DNA of 42,726 nucleotides from an uncultured Fibrobacter sp. (lineage in GTDB: Bacteria > Fibrobacterota > Fibrobacteria > Fibrobacterales > Fibrobacteraceae), in NCBI RefSeq assembly GCF_900316465.1, contig NZ_ONDD01000021.1, positions 1-42,726 of the forward strand, read 5' to 3'. A program made the translations under genes and the position numbers. This document shows positions 23,817 to 32,488 of this stretch, piece after piece; the first letter of the stretch is position 1; every line of letters begins with the position of its first letter. The notes beneath the pieces were generated by a model, which was given only the letters and a program-made list of their open reading frames with translations, had not been told where the DNA came from and ran no database searches.

Positions 23817-24809
23817 ATGGAAATCACACCGACCAAAAGACAACTCTACCCCGATATCGCCTGCGGTTTTCTGATTATCCATATGGTATTCGGCCACATC
23901 ACGCAACATGCGGGACTGTGGCAAGGGCAACAATCCCTGTACACTTTTTGGTGCAGCCTGATATTTTTCATGATGCCCTGGTTTTTCTTCAAGGCCGGAA
24001 TGTTCTTTCGCGAAAAACCGACCCTCGTCGAAATCAAGGCTTCGGCCAAAAGGCTCCTGGTTCCCTTTGCCTTATTTTCATTCCTCGGCGCCTGCCTCGA
24101 ATACGCCGCCAAAATGAGCCACGAAGGCTTTACGACCGTAGGCTTCATTCGAGACAACCTGCACGCCCTCCTTATGGGCGGCGCCCTCGAAAGTAACCCG
24201 CCGCTTTGGTTCCTGTTCAGCCTTTTCTTCGCAAGAATCATTTTCAACATTCTCTTCAAAAAACTGCCCGACCACATCATCGCCATTATCGGATTCCTTG
24301 CCGCCTGCGCCTTTATGCACGCGCCCCTGGACCTGCCCCATTATTTCGGAAACATCTCTGCAGGTCTATGCTTCCTTGCTGCCGGACATTTCTTAAAAGA
24401 CAAGCAATTCAAGCGTCCCGTCCTTATAGCCGCCATCGTAACGTTCATCGCCATCTTTGCCTCCAACAACCCGCAAGTAGACATGCGACTCCACCATGTC
24501 TCTAGCGGTTTATATTTCTTATGGTTCCCCGCATCGCTTGCAGGCATCGTCATCCTCGACCATATCGCCAAAATCCGCCTACTCGAAAAAATAAGGTTGC
24601 AAGCCATCGGCAAGGATTCCATGACCTATTACGTTTTGCACTGGCTCGTCATCGTGTGCGTTTCGATTGTCGTCAAAAGAGTCCTGCCCGACGCCTCCAC
24701 TGAATTAAAGATTGCGCTCTATACATTCGCTTGCGGAATCATCCTCCCCCTCACCGTCTTTATCCAGAAACGCATCCAATCATGCAAGCACTCAGAAACA
24801 TCAAGATAG
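23817..24809 (+). CDS. Acyltransferase family 3 membrane protein (330 aa)
   Basis: About ten hydrophobic segments span the chain. The start KRQLYPDIACGFLIIHMVFGH matches the acyltransferase-3 pattern in which an Arg/Lys-x-x-x-x-D-I-A motif precedes helix 1 and a catalytic histidine follows. PLWFLFSLFFARI and YYVLHWLVIV in later helices also fit. Such proteins O-acetylate or otherwise acylate surface sugars. The next gene, a flippase, starts inside its last 28 bases, so the two are cotranscribed and probably act on the same glycan. The precise substrate cannot be read from sequence. Confidence 0.85.
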   Translation: MEITPTKRQLYPDIACGFLIIHMVFGHITQHAGLWQGQQSLYTFWCSLIFFMMPWFFFKAGMFFREKPTLVEIKASAKRLLVPFALFSFLGACLEYAAKMSHEGFTTVGFIRDNLHALLMGGALESNPPLWFLFSLFFARIIFNILFKKLPDHIIAIIGFLAACAFMHAPLDLPHYFGNISAGLCFLAAGHFLKDKQFKRPVLIAAIVTFIAIFASNNPQVDMRLHHVSSGLYFLWFPASLAGIVILDHIAKIRLLEKIRLQAIGKDSMTYYVLHWLVIVCVSIVVKRVLPDASTELKIALYTFACGIILPLTVFIQKRIQSCKHSETSR

Positions 24810-26014
24810 GCGTTTTCATATCTCTGGTCAATATCCTCATCCAGGGAGTTTCTGTCCTTGTCCAGAACCTTATCGCGAACAATTTGGGAATTGTCAAGTT
24901 CGGATCCTTCGGAATCCTGCAAAGCGATTACACCATTTTCTGCGCCCTCGCCGATTTTGGCATGGCAACGCTGATTCTAGCCTTTTTCGGCAAGCGCGCG
25001 ACAAACGGTACCCTGTTCACCAACGTTTTGCAACTGAGACTCTTTATGACGGCGCTGACAGCCATTGCCATGGTCGTCTTCGCATTCACCGTCCGAAGAG
25101 GGAGCGATATCTTTGAGGGCGAACTGGTTCTTGCACTTGGCCTGCTTCTTCAGCATGCGTTTTTCGACTGGTACTTCATTTGCGGAAACTTCTGGAAAAA
25201 GCTCCTGATTTCAAAAGTTCTCCACACACTGTCTTACTGTGCCGTCATGGGAATCGCCCTCTGGGTACTCAAACTCGATTCCATTCCCCTGATTGCGCTT
25301 GCCATGGTGATTGCAGCCCTGCCCGCGTTCGGGTTCGGTGTCGGTCAGGCGTTCACCTTCAAGATTTTCCGCATCGGTTTGCACACGGCCAAGTTCTTCA
25401 AGCTCATGTTCAAATCGGCATGTCCCTATGCGCTTTCGAGCATCGCAAGCTTCGCCTACTTGCCGGTTGGCCTTTACACGGTAGCGCACTTTACAACGCC
25501 CGAGTTCCTGGGTGCCTACAATTTCTCGCACAAGCTCGTCTTTCTCGCCTCAAGCCTCATGGTGCACTTCATTTCATCAAGCCTCATTACCTTGCACCAG
25601 ACCGATACACGCGTTCTCCACCTGCGCGACCAGGCCGTATTCACGCTTTTCATCGTAGCGGTCACGACGCCCTTCTGGCTGTTCCCGCAATACACGCTCC
25701 GCATCGTTTTCTTTGCCGCCCCCTGGACACCCGACGTCCTTGAAACCAGTTGCTACTGCCTGCGCATTCTCGCCTGCTCCCTGATTCTGCAAGCGACACG
25801 CATGGGAATGATTTCGACCTTGCTCAAGGAAAAACGCACATGGCTCTACGGCACCATGATTACCATTGGCGGCGTGATAAATATTGCAGTCTGTATCGGT
25901 GGCGCAAGCCTGCTCAAGGCGCCCTACATTCCGATGCTCACCCTTTCGGGCGATTTATGCCTGAGCCTGTTCCTGCTCGCTTACTTTGTCAAGAACCGCA
26001 GGTTCCGCTGGTAA
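24782..26014 (+). CDS. Wzx-like polysaccharide flippase, MOP superfamily (410 aa)
   Basis: The start at 24782 (MQALRNIKIGVFISLVNILI) fits the family: a short cytosolic start then a first helix. An earlier in-frame ATG would add a proline- and histidine-rich stretch of no family likeness. Around 12-14 membrane segments occur, with the N-terminal pattern NILIQGVSVLVQNLIANNLG and FGILQSDYTIF typical of oligosaccharide flippases. It would move lipid-linked repeat units to the periplasm. The start overlaps the acyltransferase gene by 28 bases. Its last 60 bases overlap, tail to tail, the end of the wzy-like gene. Confidence 0.87.
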   Translation: MQALRNIKIGVFISLVNILIQGVSVLVQNLIANNLGIVKFGSFGILQSDYTIFCALADFGMATLILAFFGKRATNGTLFTNVLQLRLFMTALTAIAMVVFAFTVRRGSDIFEGELVLALGLLLQHAFFDWYFICGNFWKKLLISKVLHTLSYCAVMGIALWVLKLDSIPLIALAMVIAALPAFGFGVGQAFTFKIFRIGLHTAKFFKLMFKSACPYALSSIASFAYLPVGLYTVAHFTTPEFLGAYNFSHKLVFLASSLMVHFISSSLITLHQTDTRVLHLRDQAVFTLFIVAVTTPFWLFPQYTLRIVFFAAPWTPDVLETSCYCLRILACSLILQATRMGMISTLLKEKRTWLYGTMITIGGVINIAVCIGGASLLKAPYIPMLTLSGDLCLSLFLLAYFVKNRRFRW

Positions 26015-27298
26015 TTCTTTTTCCGTGCCGCGCTTTTGCCACATGCACACGGTAGAAACGAAATAGATAATCGCACCCCAGATGCAGAAAATGCCTTGCT
26101 TGTAACCCGCCGTAAAGAACCACCACCCCACAAAGTAGATGAAGTAGGTATACATCAGAATCTGCCGCGGGGTAAAGGGCTTGCACAAACGCAAATGAAG
26201 CACCGTGAGCCCAAGCCCGCACAAAAACGGGAACAAAAGCACTCCGAGCAAGTGGAAATCCTTATAAACTTCCCATAGATAGTTCACCGTGTTGAACCCA
26301 TAAACTTTCTGGATTCTTTCGTTAAAGGCGTCATCCCAGCGGAAACTGGTCCTGAACGAACCCGTGAGTCTTGCGTATTCGAATATGCCGTTAAAGAAGT
26401 CGATACCGTAGGTGTGCGGGTGTATTTCGCGGTCGGTCGGCGGGTTCAGCGCATAATCCAGGTTCCAGTAGTTGTTCGCCAAGTACTTGTAGGGCAGTTC
26501 CAGCACCACATCCATCGCCTTGCCTTCGGCGGAACTACCACCATACTGGTCACGAAGACTGCTAATCGACACGAACACCGCAATGGCAATCACCAAAAGT
26601 GTCGTAATGACAATCGGCGAAATCCGCTTGTACAGGTAGTTCACAAAAATCAAGAAGAAACCCGCATTGAAAAACAGAGTCGTTCTGTTCGGGTACGTCA
26701 TCAGGTTTACGGCGATCGTTACAAACACCATGACAAAGGCTACATGGCGTACCCACCGCACGTCGTTGAACTTCTTAAAAGACGCTACGCCGAAAAGCAG
26801 TACACATAACGGACCGCTATTGAACAGGAGTGTGTAATAGCCGTAATTGATGTCTTTCGTCATCCACTTGGCCGGGCTATCCGTGAATATGATCAGGTTG
26901 CCCACCACCGAGTATACGCCATAAACGCCCACAAGGAACAGGCAGAACACGCCGAACGAAAGCACCAGGTGAATAGTCCAGTTATAACGCCTGGGAGCCA
27001 CAGGCTCTGCAACGTTGACCGGCAATCCCTTCGACTTCGCGTGAAGCCTCGCAATAATACAGCCGCCTACAAACGACAAGAATCCGAGAAGCCACACGCC
27101 CCAGGTATAAAGCTTAAAGTCGCTCATCGCCCTGTTTATCTGCAGATATGAGATAGCGAGGGTAATGCACTGCGCAAAGCAATAGACATTGAGCGGACTA
27201 AAGAAATCCTTCTTGAACCACCAAGACTGGAATAGGCAAAAAATGACTACCAGAAGAAGGGCGGCGCTGACCGGATATTCTACTATCCACGAAAACAC
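25955..27298 (-). CDS. Wzy-like O-antigen/oligosaccharide repeat-unit polymerase (447 aa)
   Basis: The protein has about 11-12 membrane helices and a large periplasmic loop (about 255-360: SSLRDQYGGSSAEGK, HPHTYGIDFFNGIFEY), the layout of Wzy polymerases. Short motifs such as NRTTLFFNAGFFLIF and the Gly/Tyr-rich loop fit the oligosaccharide repeat-unit polymerase group. The C-terminal 25 residues are a polar Glu/Ala/Gln tail encoded partly in the overlap with the flippase gene. It is third in the wza-wzz-wzy order on the minus strand, 3 bases after the wzz-like gene. Wzy families diverge greatly, so the label rests on topology and context. Confidence 0.8.
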   Translation of the reverse strand: MFSWIVEYPVSAALLLVVIFCLFQSWWFKKDFFSPLNVYCFAQCITLAISYLQINRAMSDFKLYTWGVWLLGFLSFVGGCIIARLHAKSKGLPVNVAEPVAPRRYNWTIHLVLSFGVFCLFLVGVYGVYSVVGNLIIFTDSPAKWMTKDINYGYYTLLFNSGPLCVLLFGVASFKKFNDVRWVRHVAFVMVFVTIAVNLMTYPNRTTLFFNAGFFLIFVNYLYKRISPIVITTLLVIAIAVFVSISSLRDQYGGSSAEGKAMDVVLELPYKYLANNYWNLDYALNPPTDREIHPHTYGIDFFNGIFEYARLTGSFRTSFRWDDAFNERIQKVYGFNTVNYLWEVYKDFHLLGVLLFPFLCGLGLTVLHLRLCKPFTPRQILMYTYFIYFVGWWFFTAGYKQGIFCIWGAIIYFVSTVCMWQKRGTEKELPAEPAVLDKVSEQEQAQA

Positions 27299-27301
27299 GG
27301 G

Positions 27302-28504
27302 CTAGCCCTTGTTCTTTTTAAAGAATCCCTTGAAGGTGTTCCATTCCATAGCTACCGAGGACCCGCGCTTCGATTCGCTGGCCAGGTAGCCAAGCAAGTT
27401 GCTGACAATAGTCGCAATAATGCAGGCCACAGAAAACACGAACACCAGGGTGACACCTCTCAGAGGGTAAATCTTCTTGTCGTTTTCCCAAGGCGGTTCA
27501 AGCACATGCAAGTTCGTAAGCATCTTCGCTTCTTCCATGCGCATCTGTTCGCTCTGCTGGCGAAGCAACTTGTACATGGCCTCTTGCACGCGAATCTCTG
27601 TTTCGCGGCGCATGTATTCGGCGGCAAGTTCCGGAGACTTCTTGAGGGCGACCATGCCCATGTTCTCGTGGCGACCCTTCAAGGCACCGTGCAAGGCCGA
27701 ATTCACGCCCTGGTAACGCTTGGTAAGTTCGTCATAGCGCTTGCTCTTTTCACCGCGGTCAGCCTTTTCGAAAGCCATTTCAATCGACACCTCTTCGCGC
27801 TTAGCCTGCAAGGCACCCAAGTACTTGATTGTCGATTCAAGCTGAACATCAGGGTCATAGAAATTGTTGTCCACCTGGAACTTCACAAATTCCTTGATCA
27901 AGGAATCCAGAGCCATTTCACAGGAATCGAGCCTGCTCTGGAAATAAATTCTTGACTGCCTAGCCTGCGCCGTCTTGAAGGCGTTAAATGCGGAGTCCGC
28001 CTTTTCAAGCATGAAGGCTACAATCTTTGCGGCAAGCCTAAAGTCTTCGTCTTCCATGGAGACGGCGAACATGTCCTCCTTGTTGAGTTCTACCGCAAAA
28101 TTCTTGCGGAATTCCTTCAACAAGTCCGCATGGAAATCGCCATCGAATTCATAATGCTCCGCCAGGTTGAATTCCCGAATCACCTGGTCATGCAATTCCC
28201 ACGAATTGAAAATCGTCCAGACAGCGTTCTCATCTTCGTCGCTATTGGAAAGCCCAAGGAGCGCGCCCATGCCAGAGGCGCCACCGAGCATTGAACTCAA
28301 ACCGTTCAACGAAGTCTGAGACGAAGACGGCGGAGTCACCACAGCCGTCGCCGCATACACAGGCTTAATGACCCACATGACAAGCACAAAGGCTACGATC
28401 GTGGGAATAAGGACAATCGCTAGGCACAACTTGAAATGCTTCAAGTCGTTATTCAGCAAGCGAAGGCAGACTTCGATAAAACCGACAGATTCCTGCTTTT
28501 CCAT
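27302..28504 (-). CDS. Wzz-type polysaccharide chain-length determinant (400 aa)
   Basis: Two membrane segments (about 28-50 and 352-376) flank a long periplasmic part with a predicted coiled coil (about 155-330, rich in Glu, Lys and Leu). The early KPVYAATAVVTPP matches the Wzz domain, and LEPPWENDKKIYPLRG before the second helix matches the conserved Pro-rich region (P-x(n)-P-x-x-P) of the family. There is no fused tyrosine kinase. It would set glycan length together with the Wzy-like product next door and the Wza-like product 6 bases upstream. Confidence 0.9.
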   Translation of the reverse strand: MEKQESVGFIEVCLRLLNNDLKHFKLCLAIVLIPTIVAFVLVMWVIKPVYAATAVVTPPSSSQTSLNGLSSMLGGASGMGALLGLSNSDEDENAVWTIFNSWELHDQVIREFNLAEHYEFDGDFHADLLKEFRKNFAVELNKEDMFAVSMEDEDFRLAAKIVAFMLEKADSAFNAFKTAQARQSRIYFQSRLDSCEMALDSLIKEFVKFQVDNNFYDPDVQLESTIKYLGALQAKREEVSIEMAFEKADRGEKSKRYDELTKRYQGVNSALHGALKGRHENMGMVALKKSPELAAEYMRRETEIRVQEAMYKLLRQQSEQMRMEEAKMLTNLHVLEPPWENDKKIYPLRGVTLVFVFSVACIIATIVSNLLGYLASESKRGSSVAMEWNTFKGFFKKNKG

Positions 28505-28510
28505 ACAAAA

Positions 28511-29680
28511 CTACTTATAGTTGACGTAAATGATGAATGCCGAAGAAATCACCGTAAGGAGCGACGCCAAGAACAACGTGAAATCCTTGAAAGATTCGTA
28601 ATGGCTCTTCGGGATTTCGATATAGTCGCCCGGCATAATCTGGTCTTCGGTCACGCTCAGTTTCAAAGGTTCAGGGCTCTTGCCGCGCCACACCTTGATC
28701 TGGCTCCACGAACCCGTAATCGTGTTGATGCCAGAGGCCGCCACGTAATCAATGGCATGCCACGAAGGATCGTAAGGATAGCGACCCAAATAGTTCACGG
28801 CACCGCCCACATACACAAGCATTTCCTGCACGGAGAATTCCACTTCGGTATTCGGTGCAACAGTCGTCTTGCTCATTTCGGAAATATCGATCCAGCGCGG
28901 GGCCTTGCCCGGTTCACGAACGCAAGCGGCCTTGTAGCCGTAGTTATGCAGGCGGTAACCTCCGACCAGGTCGAAGTATTCCTGCAAGGTACGACCTTCC
29001 TGGTATGCGGCACTGGTCCTGTAGCCCGGGAAAATCAACGAAACGTTTTCGCCCATCTTCACGAACGGCACATAAACCTTGTCGCCCTGTTCCAGCATGA
29101 TGTCGTTATCGAATTCGCCCTTCGTCGCCATGGCGCTGTAATCCACGTGAATCGTATCCTTACCACGAATCACCTGCACATCTTCGATGTCGGCGCTCAA
29201 AAGGGTTCCGCCCACCTTGCGCAAAAACATGCTAAGTCTCGTCTGCGGTTCCACCAACTGCTGGCCCACTTCCGAAATGGCACCCATGGCGTTCACCTTG
29301 AATTTCTTGAGCACGGAAAGCTGCACAAAGCACTGGTCACGCTTGTAACGCTTGGCTGCAAGGTCCAGAATCAGTTCTCGCGCCTCGGCAAGCGTCTTGC
29401 CACCCACGATAACGCCACCGCATTCTTCAATGGCGACAGATCCATCCGGATACACCTGCACAGTCAAATAATTGTCTTCGAGCATCAAGTCCAAAAAGTC
29501 GCCGGGGCCAAGCACGTAGCTCGAATCAACAGGGGCTTCTGCAGAAGCTGGCTGCATCACGGCCGAACTGCGCGACGAGATTCCACTCCTCTTCGTAGAC
29601 ATCAGTCCCGAGCCAAAAAGGTCGTCATCGGCAAAAAGGCTAACGCAAAGTAAAGCTATGAATAGTATAAAGTTACGCAT
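28511..29680 (-). CDS. Wza-like polysaccharide export protein with SLBB domains (389 aa)
   Basis: A signal peptide (MRNFILFIALLCVSLFA) is followed by the polysaccharide-export domain (YVLGPGDFLDLMLEDN, VYPDGSVAIEECGGVIVGGKTLAEAREL) and then SLBB-type repeats (VNAMGAISEVGQQLVEP, VYVGGAVNYLGRYPYD). The C-terminus ends in a hydrophobic helix (FTLFLASLLTVISSAFIIY). The usual Wza lipobox is missing: the cysteine at residue 12 lacks the small residues before it. Export proteins form an outer-membrane channel for capsule or exopolysaccharide. First gene of the minus-strand export operon. Confidence 0.88.
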   Translation of the reverse strand: MRNFILFIALLCVSLFADDDLFGSGLMSTKRSGISSRSSAVMQPASAEAPVDSSYVLGPGDFLDLMLEDNYLTVQVYPDGSVAIEECGGVIVGGKTLAEARELILDLAAKRYKRDQCFVQLSVLKKFKVNAMGAISEVGQQLVEPQTRLSMFLRKVGGTLLSADIEDVQVIRGKDTIHVDYSAMATKGEFDNDIMLEQGDKVYVPFVKMGENVSLIFPGYRTSAAYQEGRTLQEYFDLVGGYRLHNYGYKAACVREPGKAPRWIDISEMSKTTVAPNTEVEFSVQEMLVYVGGAVNYLGRYPYDPSWHAIDYVAASGINTITGSWSQIKVWRGKSPEPLKLSVTEDQIMPGDYIEIPKSHYESFKDFTLFLASLLTVISSAFIIYVNYK

Positions 29681-29773
29681 GTTTCTATAAAATACAAAAA
29701 TAAAGGCTGAAGGTACAAATTGTCAGCTAATTGTAGCTTGGATTTTTTATCTAAAGCCCCCTAAGCCCTACTA

Positions 29774-29809
29774 CAAAAAAAACAGGGCCCGATTCTCACC
29801 GGAACCCTG
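29774..29809 (-). terminator. Terminator of the ribosomal-protein superoperon
   Basis: Arms CAGGG and CCCTG with an inner CCG/CGG pair (about 29783-29809) form a bulged hairpin. On the minus strand it is followed by eight T. It lies about 25 bases past the rplQ stop and ends the whole tuf-to-rplQ transcript. Confidence 0.88.
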
Positions 29810-29834
29810 CTTCAATCTTTTGCACAAAGATCAA

Positions 29835-30299
29835 TTATGCCTTGCTTTCGCCTTCGACCATGCTAACGGCTTCGGACTTGGCAGGTTCGGCAGCCTTCTT
29901 GGTCTTCACGACGATTTCGTCTTCGACGAGACCGACGAGAGCCATTTCGGATGCGTCACCAGCGCGGTTCGGGCCGAGCTTGATGATGCGAGTATAGCCG
30001 CCGTTACGGCCAGCATAGCGCGGACCGATCGTTGCGAACAGGTCCTGCACAGCCTTCGGGCTCATCACGAAGCGAGAAGCTTCACGACGTGCAGAAAGGT
30101 CACCCTTCTTTGCATAAGTGATCATGCGATCCACGCAGCTGCGGACGAGCTTAGCCTTGTGGAGAGTAGTGCGCACGTAGCGGTTGCTCTGCTCGGCTTC
30201 CATGCCCTTCTCAAGAATAGAAGTGGTAAGAGCGCGGAGGATGGCACGCTTGTGCTGAGCGTTAACGCCCAATTTCTTGTTTTTTACACCGTGTCTCAT
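29835..30299 (-). CDS. rplQ: 50S ribosomal protein L17
   Basis: The first 120 residues match L17 (MRHGVKNKKLGVNAQHKRAI, NGGYTRIIKLGPNRAGDASE). A further 30-residue Lys/Ala/Glu-rich tail extends past the usual bacterial end. L17 lies near the exit tunnel on the large subunit. It is the last gene of the superoperon, 2 bases after rpoA, and ends before a strong terminator. Confidence 0.98.
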   Translation of the reverse strand: MRHGVKNKKLGVNAQHKRAILRALTTSILEKGMEAEQSNRYVRTTLHKAKLVRSCVDRMITYAKKGDLSARREASRFVMSPKAVQDLFATIGPRYAGRNGGYTRIIKLGPNRAGDASEMALVGLVEDEIVVKTKKAAEPAKSEAVSMVEGESKA

Positions 30300-30301
30300 G
30301 T

Positions 30302-31276
30302 TTAATCCTTCAAGTAGTCATCGACGTCCATGCCAAAAGAGAGGCCCATGGAGGTCAACACCTCGTTAAGTTCCACCAAGGACTTCCGACCGAAGTTCTT
30401 GTATTTAAGCATATCGTTTTCCTTGTTGCGCACAAGTTCGCCAACGGTATGGATGTTAGCCATACGGAGGCAATTGCTGGAGCGAACGGAGAGTTCCAGG
30501 TCGTCCACGCGGGTGCGCAGGAGCTGGGCGATACGCTGACGTTCTTCATCCATTTCAAGTTCTTCGGGGCTTTCGAGATCGCCTTCGAAGTTGATGAAGA
30601 TTTCCAAGTGGTCCATGAGGAGCTTTGCAGCGTATGCAAGAGCGTCTTCCGGATCAATGGAACCGTCAGTCGTGATTTCCAGTTCCAGACGGTTGTAGTC
30701 CGTCTTCTGGCCAACGCGGGTATCGCTGATGTGCATCGCGACTTTCTGCACCGGGTTGAAGTTGGCGTCCATGGCGATCACGCCAATAGGAGCGTCCTTG
30801 TCCTTCAATTCGTCGGCAGTGACGTAGCCGCGACCGCTGGAAATCTTCACTTCCAGGGAGAGCGATGCGTTACCGTTCAAAGTAGCGATATGGACGTCCG
30901 GAGTCAAGATGGCGACATTCGGATTGTCCATGAAGTCCTTGGCCGTGACTTCGCCTTCGCCGGACATGTCCAGGCGGAGCGTTTCGTCGTGGTCGGACAG
31001 GAGCTTCACGCGGATGCTCTTGAGATTCAGGATAATGTCAGTGACATCTTCCTTCACACCCGGAATCGTCGAGAATTCCTTATCGACGCCTTCAATTTTC
31101 ACGGAGACAATAGCCGCACCCTGCAGAGAGGAAAGGAGCGAGCGACGGAGGGCGTTACCGAGGGTAATACCCCAGCCACGTTCCAAAGCCTCTACGACAA
31201 ACTTGGCGTAGCGACCATCTTCGCCGGTTTCCACTTTCTGGAAGCTGCGCGGCATCTGAAGTGATTTCCACATCAT
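30302..31276 (-). CDS. rpoA: DNA-directed RNA polymerase subunit alpha (324 aa)
   Basis: The N-terminal assembly domain has GWGITLGNALRRSLLSSLQG and IPGVKEDVTDIILNLKSIRV. The C-terminal domain has LELSVRSSNCLRMANIHTVG and FGRKSLVELNEVL, which bind UP elements and activators. Two ATGs are adjacent; the first (31276) follows GAGGT at good spacing. It comes directly after rpsK, with an 18-base gap; rpsD, which normally lies between, is absent. Confidence 0.98.
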   Translation of the reverse strand: MMWKSLQMPRSFQKVETGEDGRYAKFVVEALERGWGITLGNALRRSLLSSLQGAAIVSVKIEGVDKEFSTIPGVKEDVTDIILNLKSIRVKLLSDHDETLRLDMSGEGEVTAKDFMDNPNVAILTPDVHIATLNGNASLSLEVKISSGRGYVTADELKDKDAPIGVIAMDANFNPVQKVAMHISDTRVGQKTDYNRLELEITTDGSIDPEDALAYAAKLLMDHLEIFINFEGDLESPEELEMDEERQRIAQLLRTRVDDLELSVRSSNCLRMANIHTVGELVRNKENDMLKYKNFGRKSLVELNEVLTSMGLSFGMDVDDYLKD

Positions 31277-31294
31277 TGGCGATACCTCTTTTAA

Positions 31295-31735
31295 TTAGAC
31301 TCTTCTCTTCTTTTTAGGACGGCAACCATTGTGCGGAACGCCCGTCACGTCTCGAATAGAGAGAACTTCGAGGCCCGCATTCTTGATAGCACGGACAGCG
31401 GATTCACGACCGCCACCTGCGCCCTTGACGCGGACATCTACCTTGCGCATACCGAGGTCGAAAGCCTTGTGGGCAGCGACTTCAGCGGCGAGCTGGGCAG
31501 CAAACGGAGTGCTCTTGCGAGAGCCCTTGAAACCGGAGTTACCCGGAGAGCCCCAAGCGACCACGTTGCCGCGAGCATCGGTGATAGAAACGATTGTATT
31601 GTTGAAGGAAGCGAACACGCAGGCGATGCCCTGGATGTCAATACGCTTCTTGCCCTTCTTGACCTTTTCTTCTGTAGCAGCAGCGACCGGAGCTTCGGCA
31701 GCGGCAGCAGTTTCCTTAATTTCTTCTTCAGCCAC
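31295..31735 (-). CDS. rpsK: 30S ribosomal protein S11
   Basis: The core (from about residue 30: DIQGIACVFASFNNTIVSIT, GFKGSRKSTPFAAQ, GAGGGRESAVRA, PHNGCRPKKKRRV) is standard S11. It carries an extra N-terminal segment of about 28 residues rich in Ala, Glu and Lys. S11 lies on the platform of the small subunit by the mRNA exit. It sits between rpsM and rpoA. Confidence 0.98.
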   Translation of the reverse strand: MAEEEIKETAAAAEAPVAAATEEKVKKGKKRIDIQGIACVFASFNNTIVSITDARGNVVAWGSPGNSGFKGSRKSTPFAAQLAAEVAAHKAFDLGMRKVDVRVKGAGGGRESAVRAIKNAGLEVLSIRDVTGVPHNGCRPKKKRRV

Positions 31736-31746
31736 GATGAATCTCC

Positions 31747-32115
31747 TTACTTCTTCTTGTTAGCCACAGTCTTCTTGGGGCCCTTACGAGTGCGGGCATT
31801 GGTACGGGAGCGCTGACCGCGAACAGGGAGACCCTTGCGGTGGCGGATGCCGCGATAGCAGCCAATATCCTGCAGACGCTTAATGTTCAAGGTGATTTCT
31901 GCGCGGAGCTGACCTTCCACAGAGTATTCGTCTTCGAGGAGATGACGAATCTTACCTTGTTCTTCTTCAGTCAGGTCGTCACACTTCTTGTTCTTGTCGA
32001 TGCCCAGCTGAGCACAGACCTTATTAGCGGTGAACAGACCGACACCATAGATTGCCGTCAGACCGTATTCAACAGTCTTGTTTTTCGGTAAATCGACACC
32101 AGCGATACGTGCCAT
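31747..32115 (-). CDS. rpsM: 30S ribosomal protein S13
   Basis: The 122-residue protein starts MARIAGVDLPKNKTVEYGLT and ends in a basic tail. The motif GCYRGIRHRKGLPVRGQRS is diagnostic. S13 lies at the head of the small subunit and contacts P-site tRNA. It follows rpmJ by 9 bases. Confidence 0.98.
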   Translation of the reverse strand: MARIAGVDLPKNKTVEYGLTAIYGVGLFTANKVCAQLGIDKNKKCDDLTEEEQGKIRHLLEDEYSVEGQLRAEITLNIKRLQDIGCYRGIRHRKGLPVRGQRSRTNARTRKGPKKTVANKKK

Positions 32116-32124
32116 ACGATCTCC

Positions 32125-32241
32125 TTATCCCTGCTTCTGCTTGTGACGGGGGTTCTTCGAACAGATGATGCGCAATACACCCTTACGGCGGATGATCTTG
32201 CAGTTTTCACATCTGGGTTTGATGGAGGCTTTGATTTTCAT
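32125..32241 (-). CDS. rpmJ: 50S ribosomal protein L36 (38 aa)
   Basis: The small ORF encodes MKIKASIKPRCENCKIIRRK followed by a GVLRIICSKNPRHKQKQG tail. The zinc-ribbon ligands C-x2-C, a third cysteine and a histidine are all present, so this is the zinc-binding form of L36. It lies between infA and rpsM, its usual place. Confidence 0.97.
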   Translation of the reverse strand: MKIKASIKPRCENCKIIRRKGVLRIICSKNPRHKQKQG

Positions 32242-32269
32242 AGGTTTGACCTTTCTTTGAAAATACCTA

Positions 32270-32488
32270 TTACTTGTAACGGTATGTGATTCGTCCACGA
32301 TTGAGATCGTAGGGAGAAATCTCTACCAACACTTTGTCGTCCGGCAAAATTCGAATGAAATGCCGACGCATTTTTCCTGAAACATGAGCGAGAATCTCGT
32401 GGCCATTTCCGAGTTGGACACGGAAGAAAGCGTTGGGAAGGGCTTCCAACACAACACCTTCTACTTGTATTCCTTCTTCTTTAGCCAC
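32270..32488 (-). CDS. infA: Translation initiation factor IF-1 (72 aa)
   Basis: The sequence AKEEGIQVEGVVLEALPNAF to YDLNRGRITYRYK is a standard S1-fold IF-1, which binds the ribosomal A site during initiation. It starts with GTG, and the G is shared with the TAG stop of secY (TAGTG), so its translation is probably coupled to secY. The adk and map genes that often separate secY and infA are absent. Confidence 0.97.
   Translation of the reverse strand: MAKEEGIQVEGVVLEALPNAFFRVQLGNGHEILAHVSGKMRRHFIRILPDDKVLVEISPYDLNRGRITYRYK

Noticed and set aside
28436..29653. A 405-codon plus-strand open frame opposite the Wza-like gene
   Set aside because: The minus-strand product has clear domains and signal peptide; the plus frame shows none.
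23630..29680. Genomic island integrated at tRNA-Leu carrying the polysaccharide genes
   Set aside because: No integrase was seen and no second copy of the tRNA end was noticed within the window; composition is like the neighbours.
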